From Cryomorphaceae bacterium (GTDB lineage Bacteria; Bacteroidota; Bacteroidia; Flavobacteriales; Schleiferiaceae), in contig JABMNC010000073.1 in the NCBI GenBank assembly GCA_013205365.1, forward strand, positions 1 to 6,309: a DNA stretch of 6,309 nucleotides, in the 5' to 3' direction. The notes below the pieces were generated by a model. That model ran no database searches. It saw only the letters and a program-made list of their open reading frames with translations, and had not been told where the DNA came from. The translations under genes and the position numbers were made by a program. Shown one piece after another: positions 1-5,919 of this stretch. Every line of letters begins with the position of its first letter. Positions within the stretch are counted from its first letter, which is position 1.

Positions 1-237
1 CTTTGGATGGGTTCCGACGGGCAGCGTTTGAGCAAGCGGCACGGTTCGGTGGGCATTCGGAGTTCTGGTTTGGAGGCTGCCCAGGCCCTGGGCCTCCTGG
101 CCCAGGGCCTGGGCCTGCGCGACCGCCCGGAAGCCTGTACCCCAACCGAGCTGATTGACGACTGGCGGGCGCGCGGGCCAGCCAGTCTCGCCAGAGGCGA
201 GGTGGCGGCAGCCAACTTCCTACCTTTGCAGCTATGA
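1..237 (+). CDS. gluQ: Glutamyl-Q tRNA(Asp) synthetase, C-terminal fragment (5' end outside window)
   Basis: The reading frame is open from the first base, so this is the last 78 residues of a longer gene. Residues 9-13 (RLSKR, within DGQRLSKRHGS) are the KMSKS-type ATP-binding loop of glutamyl/glutaminyl class I tRNA synthetases. Only about 65 residues follow. A full glutamyl-tRNA synthetase (GltX) would have a long anticodon-binding domain there, so the truncated paralogue GluQRS fits better. GluQRS activates glutamate and attaches it to queuosine at position 34 of tRNA(Asp), in the cytoplasm. The Rossmann domain with the HIGH motif is not in view, so family assignment rests on this tail alone. 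The stop codon overlaps the start of the yicC-family gene in ATGA, which puts the two in one operon. Residues 27-40 contain a 7-residue tandem repeat (AQALGLL, AQGLGLR) created by a 21-bp duplication. A divergent GltX relative is the main alternative. Confidence 0.72.
   Translation, partial: LWMGSDGQRLSKRHGSVGIRSSGLEAAQALGLLAQGLGLRDRPEACTPTELIDDWRARGPASLARGEVAAANFLPLQL
79..120 (+). repeat. 21-bp tandem duplication forming a perfect 16-bp hairpin
   Basis: Bases 79-99 and 100-120 are two copies of a 21-bp unit. Their first 17 bases differ at one position (C at 86, G at 107). Each copy is itself nearly palindromic, so together they form an inverted repeat: 79-94 pairs perfectly with 99-114 around the loop TCCT (95-98). 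Fifteen or more of the stem bases are G or C, so the RNA hairpin should be very stable. It lies inside the gluQ coding frame and preserves it. There is no U tract after it, so it is not an intrinsic terminator. Confidence 0.85.
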
Positions 238-1091
238 TTCAATCCATGACGGGCTTCGGGCAGGCCAGCGCCACCCACGAAGGCCAGCGCATCTCGGTAG
301 AAATCCGCTCGCTAAATAGCCGCGGCCTCGACCTCAACCTGCGCATGCCGCACCGCTACCGTGAGCGCGACTTGACGTGGCGCAAAATGATTGGAGACGC
401 GGTGCAGCGCGGCAAAGTCGACGTCAGCATCAACCGCGAACAAGCAGAAGGCCGCAGCAACGGGCTCCACGAAGCCCACCTGCGCCAAACCATGGAAGAC
501 CTTCAACGCATTGCGGGCGGAAGCTTGACTCCGGCGGAGGCCCTGTCAATGGCCCTGCGCGTTCCGACCGAGCAGGGACCTGCAGCCGAACTGGATCCGG
601 CCGAAGCAGCCTTGGTAGAAGACCTCATTCGCAGCGCAATAAAGGCATTTCAAACCTTTCGCAGCCACGAAGGGTCCGCCCTCGCCCGCGACCTCGAAGC
701 CAACCTGGCCGCCATCGAAGGGGGTATTCCCGTCATTGAATCGGCAGAGCCAGAACGCTTGGAGCACCTCAAGGGCCGCCTGACCAAAGCCGCCGTAAAG
801 GCCGCCGACGACCAACCCATGGACCCGCAGCGCTGGGAACAGGAACTGCTGTTTTATGTTGAGAAAATTGACATCAACGAAGAAAAAGTTCGCCTTAAAG
901 CACACATCAAGCACTTTCACGAGGCCCTCTCGGCCGGCGAAGGACGCAAACTTGGATTTTTGGCCCAAGAACTTGGCCGCGAAATCAATACCCTGGGCAA
1001 CAAAGCACACCACGTTGGCATGCAGCGCCAAGTAGTGCAAATGAAGGAGGACCTCGAAAAAATTAAAGAGCAGGTGCTCAACGTACTATAA
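234..1091 (+). CDS. yicC: YicC-family endoribonuclease
   Basis: A 285-residue cytoplasmic protein, the usual length for the family. It opens with MIQSMTGFGQA, matching the MI.SMTGFG signature at the YicC N terminus, followed by EIRSLNSRGLDLNLRMP (residues 23-39), the conserved strand and loop of the N-terminal domain (about 2-155). The C-terminal DUF1732 domain (about 200-285) shows EQELLFYVEKIDINEE, RKLGFLAQELGREINTLGNKA and the closing EKIKEQVLNVL. Escherichia coli YicC is known as an endoribonuclease that takes part in small RNA decay; that role here is inferred from family membership. The start is the ATG of an ATGA overlap with the gluQ stop, and the family N terminus begins exactly there, so this start is secure. 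In Bacteroidota, yicC-family genes are commonly followed by gmk and nadD, as here. Confidence 0.95.
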   Translation: MIQSMTGFGQASATHEGQRISVEIRSLNSRGLDLNLRMPHRYRERDLTWRKMIGDAVQRGKVDVSINREQAEGRSNGLHEAHLRQTMEDLQRIAGGSLTPAEALSMALRVPTEQGPAAELDPAEAALVEDLIRSAIKAFQTFRSHEGSALARDLEANLAAIEGGIPVIESAEPERLEHLKGRLTKAAVKAADDQPMDPQRWEQELLFYVEKIDINEEKVRLKAHIKHFHEALSAGEGRKLGFLAQELGREINTLGNKAHHVGMQRQVVQMKEDLEKIKEQVLNVL

Positions 1092-1095
1092 CTAA

Positions 1096-1683
1096 TTGAA
1101 CGTGTCAAGCGCAGCGGGCAAACTCCTAATCCTTTCGGCTCCTTCGGGCGCGGGCAAAACCACCCTGTCGCGCCGAATTATGGCCCGACTTCCCATACTC
1201 GCATTCAGCATCTCGGCCACCACAAGGGCTCCGCGCGGCAGCGAAGAAGACGAGGTGGACTACCACTTTCTGAGCACCGAAGCCTTCTTGGAACGCGTCG
1301 ACCGCGGCGATTTCCTTGAATGGGAGGAGGTCTACCCTGGCCGCTACTACGGAACGCTAAAAAGCGAGGTCGAGCGGCTTTGGTCCGAGGGAAAAGTCGT
1401 GGTTTTTGACATCGACGTAGTGGGCGGACTGAACCTCAAAAAGCAATTTGGCCAGGACGCGCTCGCACTTTTTGTAGCGCCCACGAGCCTCGAAGTTTTA
1501 GGCCAACGCCTGCGCAACCGGGGAACCGAAACCGAAGAACAAATCGCCCTGCGCCTGACCAAGGCCCAGTGGGAACTGACCCAGGCTCCCGATTTTGACC
1601 ATGTGCTGGTGAACGACGACCTGGATCGCGCCACGGCCGAAGCCCTCGAAGTCATTAAAGCCTTTGACCCCCGTTGCGCGTAG
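1096..1683 (+). CDS. gmk: Guanylate kinase
   Basis: This enzyme phosphorylates GMP (and dGMP) to GDP with ATP, an essential cytoplasmic step in GTP and dGTP supply. The 195 residues match the family length of about 185-210. Visible motifs are the P-loop SAPSGAGKTT (14-23), the GMP-binding segment ATTRAPR (41-47), VDYHF (54-58), the FLEWEEVYPGRYYGT stretch (73-87), the Walker-B-like DIDVVGG (105-111) and the arginine-bearing lid with R138, R140 and R142. IDVVGG in place of the enterobacterial IDVQG is typical of Bacteroidota as I remember the family. An in-frame TAA at 1093-1095 blocks any upstream start, and there is no ATG before the P-loop. The start must therefore be TTG at 1096 or GTG at 1102; the latter would remove two residues. 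The end overlaps nadD by 10 bases. Confidence 0.96.
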   Translation: MNVSSAAGKLLILSAPSGAGKTTLSRRIMARLPILAFSISATTRAPRGSEEDEVDYHFLSTEAFLERVDRGDFLEWEEVYPGRYYGTLKSEVERLWSEGKVVVFDIDVVGGLNLKKQFGQDALALFVAPTSLEVLGQRLRNRGTETEEQIALRLTKAQWELTQAPDFDHVLVNDDLDRATAEALEVIKAFDPRCA

Positions 1684-2255
1684 GACTGCTTTTTGGCACC
1701 TATAATCCGGTTCACCTCAGCCACTTACTGGTTGCGGAACGGCTTCAACGGCACAGCCAACTCAACGAAGTCTGGCTGGTTTTAAGTCCTCGAAGCCCCT
1801 TTAAGCAGGGCGAAAACCTCGTGAGCGACGCGCAGCGTTTCGAGATGCTTCAGCTCGCGGTTAAGGGCCACCAGGGCCTGATCGCAAGCGACGCCGAGCT
1901 TGCCATGCCCCAGCCCAACTACACCGTGCAAACGCTTGAAATGCTGGTAGCCCGCTACCCAAAGCATGAATTCGTGCTGCTTATGGGCGAAGACAATCTG
2001 GCCGGATTCAGCCAATGGCGCGAGCCCGAGCGCATACTGGAACTTGCGCGTCTGATGGTCTACCCTCGCCCCGAATCAGGGCTCGACGCCAATTCACCCT
2101 GGCTTCGTCACCCAAGGGTGGTCCGCGTTGAGGACCTGCAAATGACCCGCAGCAGCAGCTCCGTGCGCCAAGCCGTAGGTGCGGGCGGTGAAGCTCTTGA
2201 AGACCTTCCGCCTGATGTTGCGGCGTATATTCGAGAGCATGGCCTCTACCGATAA
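1674..2255 (+). CDS. nadD: Nicotinate-nucleotide adenylyltransferase
   Basis: NadD joins ATP and nicotinic acid mononucleotide to form deamido-NAD, the penultimate step of NAD synthesis, in the cytoplasm. The 193 residues fit the family. Residues 8-17 (GTYNPVHLSH) are the nucleotidyltransferase (H/T)xGH segment, with serine in place of the usual glycine between H14 and H17. MGEDNL (104-109) and KHEFVLLMG are the central strand and substrate loop. RSSSSVRQAV (159-168) is the conserved ISSSxVR ATP-binding motif, shifted by one residue in composition. The family N terminus begins just before GLLFG, so the start must be the TTG at 1674, inside the last codons of gmk in another frame. Translation is therefore probably coupled to gmk. 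The next gene starts 6 bases after the stop. Confidence 0.95.
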   Translation: MRVGLLFGTYNPVHLSHLLVAERLQRHSQLNEVWLVLSPRSPFKQGENLVSDAQRFEMLQLAVKGHQGLIASDAELAMPQPNYTVQTLEMLVARYPKHEFVLLMGEDNLAGFSQWREPERILELARLMVYPRPESGLDANSPWLRHPRVVRVEDLQMTRSSSSVRQAVGAGGEALEDLPPDVAAYIREHGLYR

Positions 2256-2261
2256 GTCCCT

Positions 2262-4979
2262 ATGATTCCCTTCCTGCAGCGCGTCGCCGAGGCAGCGACC
2301 TCCTGCGGGGTTCCCCTGCACCGAGTTGGTATAGTGCTCCCCACAAGGAGGGCAGAACGCAGCCTGAGGCGCCATTGGGGTCAGGGTCAGCCGGTTCTTA
2401 GTCCTAGCGTTTGGGCCATCGAAGAGGTAATGGCTGACTTGGCTGGAGTCGCCGCGGCTAGCCCAACCGAACAGCTGCTGGCTCTTTTTAGCGCCCACCG
2501 CAGGGTTGCGGGGGCCCATGCCGACCCCCTTGATGAGTTTTTGCGATGGGCTCCAACCATACTTCGGGATTTTGGCGAGCTCGACCGGCACGGAGCCGAT
2601 ACCCTGGCTGCCCTGCGCGAGCTGCGCGAAATCGAGGCACTTGGCGAATGGGGCTTGGACCAGCCTACCGAACTGATGAGCCGACGCCTAACCCTTTGGC
2701 GCCAGCTCCCCGAACTCTACACCAGCTACCACGAAACCCTAAGCGCCGACGGCCTCACCACACCGGGCATGCAGTTTCGCAGAGCCTCGCCGCCGGGGGC
2801 AGGACCTAGCGAAGCCGCGTGGTCCGCATGGTGCGCAAAGCATGGAGTCGACCGCCTCTTTTTTGCCGGATTCAACGCCCTAACCCCACCCGAAGAAGCC
2901 CTTCTGCGCTCGGCCCACCTGCACCTTGAAGCCCAGGCCCTGTGGGATGCCGACCGCCACTACCTCGACCTCAAGGTGCACGAAGCCGGCGAAGCCCTGC
3001 GCGACCTGCTGCAGAGGCTTCCCGAAGGCCTTACGGGCGACCTTAGCAACGCACCCGCCCACTGGGCCACCAGCAGCCAGCATATTGAGGTGATTTCGGC
3101 CAGCCGTCACCTTGGAGTCGCACAGACCGTTGGTGCATTGCTCGAAGAATGGGGTCCTGAAGAGGCGCGCCAGACCGCCGTGGTTCTGGGCGACGAAAGC
3201 CTCTTGGTACCCGTGCTGCAAGCCCTGCCCGAAGGCATCGAAGAAGCCAACGTCACCATGGGTCTGCCCCTGAATCTCACCCTGCCCTATGCGGGGGTCG
3301 AGGTCTTTCTGCAGCTGCACGAAGCTCGCGAGCAAAACCGAGGAAGCTACCCGCGACGGCTGCTTGAAGCCACCCTGATCCACCCCTTTTCGGCCATGAT
3401 GGTGAGCGAACCGGGGCTTCTGATTCGCGCCCAATTCGAACTTCGTAAAGCCCGTCGTTCCCACTGGTCCGCAGCCCAAGTCGAAGCCCTTCTTGGCTCG
3501 GAATCCAGCCTTTGGCGGCCTGCTCCTGACCCCCGCAGCCTGATTCAAGACCTGGCAAAGCGCACCGCGCATTGGTTGTCGGTTCCGCGCCCCGCCTGGG
3601 AAGGCGAACCTGCCCGCGCCGTGCTGCAAATCCTCGAGCGGCTGCAAGGCATGCTGCCCGAAGAGGTGCTGGGCGTCGGAAGCCTCCTGCGCCTCTACCG
3701 ATCGCTCGCCACCGAATCGCCCGTCGCCTTTTTTGGCGAGCCCTTCAACGGACTGCAAATCATGGGCTTGCTCGAGACCCGCGCCCTGGATTTTAAGCGG
3801 CTCATCATAGCCCCCCTGAACGAGGGCGTTCTCCCTCAAGGCCGAAGCACCTCCAGCTTTCTGCCCTTTGACCTGCGCAAAGCCTACGGGCTTCCGCTGC
3901 CCCAAGACCGAGAGTCGGTAGCGGCCTACCACCTGTACCGCCTGATGCAACGCGCCGAAACCGTCGTAATGGTCGTCAACAGCGAGCCTGACGGCCTCGG
4001 CAAGGGCGAGCCCAGCCGCTGGGTTCGCCAGGCCCAGCTTGAACTTGCTAGCTACCCTGGGGTCACCGTGACCGACCGCCGGCTTACCTGGCCGCTGCGA
4101 CCCGACCAGTTTCAGCCCGCAGGGGCCGACGTTCCTAGTGGCCCCGAAGTATGGCCGATGGTAGCCGAAGCCCTGCTGCGCAAAGGCCTTAGCCCGACCG
4201 GATTCCAGCGCTTCCTCGAGGACCCCTACCTCTTCTTGGTCCGCAATGTGCTCGAGATCCGCGAAGAATCGCGCACCCACGACCGCGTAGCCGCCGACGC
4301 CCTAGGAACCGCGCTGCACTTCGTGCACGAGCAACTTTACAAGACCCTCCGCGACCATAAAACCTGGGCTCTGGACCGCGTCGAGGCTTGGACCCATGAG
4401 GGCGTAAATAAAGAAATGCCTTCGTCGCTCGACACCGGCTACCCGCTGCTCACTCGCCAAATCGCCCTGCACATGGCCCAAGCCTGGGCCGAGGCCGAAG
4501 GCCAGCGCAACGAAGACGACCGCGAACTCGCCTTTGAAATCATCGGCGTCGAAGAAATGCTGGAGGCCCCGCTGCAGCTCGACTTTGGCCCGGTCCCCCT
4601 GCGCGGAACCGCCGACCGAATCGAGCGATGGTCCGACGGGCGCCTGGTCGTCGTAGACCTCAAAACGGGAGCCGTCGACGAGGGCAGCGCACGCTGCAAA
4701 AACGAATGGTCTGAACTCCAAAAACCGAGCAAGGCCAAAGGACTTCAGCTCATGACCTACGCCTGGATGCTCGGCCAACACTACCCCGAAGCCCGTGAAT
4801 TCCAGGTCGGAATCGCCCCCATGCGCCGCCCCCACGACCCGGTTCTTTGGTTCAGCATCGCCAAGCGAAGTTTGCTCACCCGCGCAGACCTAGATGCCTT
4901 TGAAGCTGAGGTCCTGCGGCCCCTGGCTAACTCCATTGCGGAGTTTTTTCAGGGGAAAACCTCTGCCGATTCTAACTAG
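2262..4979 (+). CDS. AddB-like PD-(D/E)XK nuclease with degenerate helicase region
   Basis: A 905-residue protein. The C-terminal RecB-type nuclease is clear: GTALHFVHE (682-690, H686), GTADRI (782-787, D785), VVDLKTG (797-803, catalytic D799 and K801) and QLMTY (829-833, the QxxxY motif). The rest resembles the AddB arm of AddAB/RexAB helicase-nucleases, which process double-strand breaks for recombination. Near the N terminus VGIVLPTRRAERSLRRHW (22-39) sits where a helicase would have its Walker A motif, but there is no GKT, so no ATPase is expected. LLETRALDFKRLIIAPLNEGVLP (503-525) resembles UvrD-type motifs V/VI. Only three cysteines were counted (15, 191, 812), so the four-cysteine iron-sulfur staple of classical AddB is absent. 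No AddA-like partner is in the window. The ATG start gives an N terminus (MIPFLQRVAE) like those of Bacteroidota homologues. The final TAG shares a CTAG with the stop of the convergent gene. Confidence 0.88.
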   Translation: MIPFLQRVAEAATSCGVPLHRVGIVLPTRRAERSLRRHWGQGQPVLSPSVWAIEEVMADLAGVAAASPTEQLLALFSAHRRVAGAHADPLDEFLRWAPTILRDFGELDRHGADTLAALRELREIEALGEWGLDQPTELMSRRLTLWRQLPELYTSYHETLSADGLTTPGMQFRRASPPGAGPSEAAWSAWCAKHGVDRLFFAGFNALTPPEEALLRSAHLHLEAQALWDADRHYLDLKVHEAGEALRDLLQRLPEGLTGDLSNAPAHWATSSQHIEVISASRHLGVAQTVGALLEEWGPEEARQTAVVLGDESLLVPVLQALPEGIEEANVTMGLPLNLTLPYAGVEVFLQLHEAREQNRGSYPRRLLEATLIHPFSAMMVSEPGLLIRAQFELRKARRSHWSAAQVEALLGSESSLWRPAPDPRSLIQDLAKRTAHWLSVPRPAWEGEPARAVLQILERLQGMLPEEVLGVGSLLRLYRSLATESPVAFFGEPFNGLQIMGLLETRALDFKRLIIAPLNEGVLPQGRSTSSFLPFDLRKAYGLPLPQDRESVAAYHLYRLMQRAETVVMVVNSEPDGLGKGEPSRWVRQAQLELASYPGVTVTDRRLTWPLRPDQFQPAGADVPSGPEVWPMVAEALLRKGLSPTGFQRFLEDPYLFLVRNVLEIREESRTHDRVAADALGTALHFVHEQLYKTLRDHKTWALDRVEAWTHEGVNKEMPSSLDTGYPLLTRQIALHMAQAWAEAEGQRNEDDRELAFEIIGVEEMLEAPLQLDFGPVPLRGTADRIERWSDGRLVVVDLKTGAVDEGSARCKNEWSELQKPSKAKGLQLMTYAWMLGQHYPEAREFQVGIAPMRRPHDPVLWFSIAKRSLLTRADLDAFEAEVLRPLANSIAEFFQGKTSADSN

Positions 4980-5779
4980 CAAGGAATTCTCGCCGAAAAA
5001 GGAAACTCCCGGTACATTGCCAATTCGTAGTCAACTTCTTCGCCGTCAGCCGTTGCCAACCACGGAATATCACGCTGCACTAGCAAGCCCAAATTGTGGG
5101 AATCAAATTGCCCATATCGGCTGCACACTCCCTGTAAAATTTCAAGTTCCGCACCGTTAAAACTGCGCAAATCAGGCTTACTTAGGGCATCCCGACCTAG
5201 CATTTTCGATCCCAACTCCATGGCCAACTCATCAAGAGCAGAGGCGACATCAGCTACCACAAACCCGTGCGGCACCTTCACGAAGTTTAGGCCGCAAAAA
5301 TGAGATTCATACTGTTCATAGTGCTGAAATTCAGAGAAATAAACCAATAATCCGAGCAAGGAATAATCGGCATCGCGCGCATTCTCTGCATGATGGACGA
5401 AGTACTTCAGCACCTGATCCAGCTTGTCTGAACTCAAAACCGGAACAGGATTGCGTTGCACTACTTCGTACTCCAGCACCGGTTCTTTCAGGTCTGCTGA
5501 GGACCCTTTTTGATAGCGTGAATAAGGATTGTGACCCTCAAGAAAGGACGAGCTGGGGTCGAGAAATTGATTCAGGGTCCCAGGCAAATGGGGCGCCAAC
5601 CGCGTAAGTTCTTCGAGCTTCAAACTCCGATTCCCCAATTCTACCTGAGTAAACGCAGACCGTGGCATTCCCAATGACTCGGCAAACTGTACTTGCGTCA
5701 ACCCTAACTTCCTGCGAACTTGAGCTAATCGATCCCCCAACTGGGTCGGACTGAGCACGGGTAAAAGTGGTTTCTTCAT
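4976..5779 (-). CDS. XRE helix-turn-helix / Panacea (SocA-like, DUF4065) antitoxin-like protein
   Basis: A 267-residue protein with two parts. Residues 11-71 form an XRE-type DNA-binding domain: LGDRLAQVRRKLGLTQ, then QFAESLGMPRSAFTQVELGNRSL, with the TQ-x-x-FA helix and the recognition helix visible. After a linker (about 72-115), residues 116-262 match the pattern I know for Panacea: SDKLDQVLKYF, LLGLLVYFSEFQHYEQY, GLNFVKVPHGFVVADV, then RYGQFDSHNLGLLVQR and IPWLATADGEEVDYELAMYR. In PanAT systems this domain neutralises toxins of many unrelated types, and an attached HTH usually allows autoregulation. No toxin gene adjoins it. ATG at 5779 fits the usual distance to an XRE domain; an in-frame GTG at 5836 would add 19 residues of unfamiliar sequence. 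The gene is about 45-50% GC by hand-counted samples, against about 65% in the facing nuclease gene, which suggests acquisition. A stand-alone regulator is the alternative to an antitoxin. Confidence 0.82.
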   Translation of the reverse strand: MKKPLLPVLSPTQLGDRLAQVRRKLGLTQVQFAESLGMPRSAFTQVELGNRSLKLEELTRLAPHLPGTLNQFLDPSSSFLEGHNPYSRYQKGSSADLKEPVLEYEVVQRNPVPVLSSDKLDQVLKYFVHHAENARDADYSLLGLLVYFSEFQHYEQYESHFCGLNFVKVPHGFVVADVASALDELAMELGSKMLGRDALSKPDLRSFNGAELEILQGVCSRYGQFDSHNLGLLVQRDIPWLATADGEEVDYELAMYREFPFSARIPC

Positions 5780-5795
5780 ACCACAAAAGTCCACA

Positions 5796-5835
5796 TGTTT
5801 GATTATCCGACCAAATATTGATCGAAAATCAAACA
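5796..5835 (-). promoter_or_regulatory. Candidate operator/promoter of the HTH-Panacea gene
   Basis: Bases 5796-5804 (TGTTTGATT) and 5827-5835 (AATCAAACA) are a perfect 9-bp inverted repeat with a 22-bp spacer. The arm centres are 31 bp apart, about three helical turns, so two dimers or a tetramer could bind one DNA face. It begins 17 bases upstream of the ATG at 5779. On the minus strand the arms overlap a sigma70-like pair, TTGATT (5832-5827) and GATAAT (5807-5802), though the 19-bp spacing is long. A Bacteroidota -7-like AATATTTG (5819-5812) is also present, with one mismatch to TAnnTTTG and no good -33 partner. Repression by the gene's own HTH protein is an inference. Confidence 0.45.
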
Positions 5836-5842
5836 CACCGAC

Positions 5843-5919
5843 ACCAGTAACCCCCCTTGAGATTTAACTCTTTAGCCTGTGCGACGGCATAAACCATTCG
5901 CTAACAAATTGTTACTGGT
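5843..5919. repeat. 9-bp inverted repeat bracketing the intergenic region
   Basis: ACCAGTAAC at 5843-5851 is the exact reverse complement of GTTACTGGT at 5911-5919, with 59 bases between. The right arm begins at the first base after the exonuclease stop codon. Inside it lies a smaller imperfect palindrome, TAACA-AAT-TGTTA (5902-5914), partly overlapping the right arm. No T tract follows on either strand, so an intrinsic terminator is not supported. The rest of the 140-base intergenic region holds no open reading frame longer than about 10 codons that I could find. Its role is unknown: a regulator site, an mRNA structure or a scar of insertion are all possible. Confidence 0.5.

Noticed and set aside
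546..1040. 164-codon minus-strand frame opposite yicC
   Set aside because: It is fully contained in a confidently identified gene and has no recognisable motif; a codon-bias shadow.
2880..4280. 466-codon open frame on the minus strand, antisense to the nuclease gene
   Set aside because: The opposing plus-strand frame has clear nuclease motifs, and long antisense frames are common in high-GC genes with strong codon bias. The translated sequence shows no recognisable domain.
4894..5303. Plus-strand frames at 4894-5160 and 5094-5303 as genes following the nuclease gene
   Set aside because: They overlap the HTH-Panacea coding region on the other strand, and their translations show no family features.
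5538..5786. 82-codon minus-strand frame overlapping the start of the HTH-Panacea gene, considered as the missing small toxin
   Set aside because: It starts at TTG, lies almost entirely inside the HTH coding region in another frame, and its composition and lack of motifs look like a frame shadow rather than a toxin.
5780..5836. Upstream GTG start adding 19 residues to the HTH-Panacea protein
   Set aside because: The extra residues do not resemble the start of XRE-type proteins, they run through the inverted repeat and promoter-like elements, and the ATG at 5779 gives normal spacing to the HTH.
5843..5919. Intrinsic terminator for the exonuclease gene
   Set aside because: The pairing arms are separated by 59 bases and no T tract follows on the minus strand.
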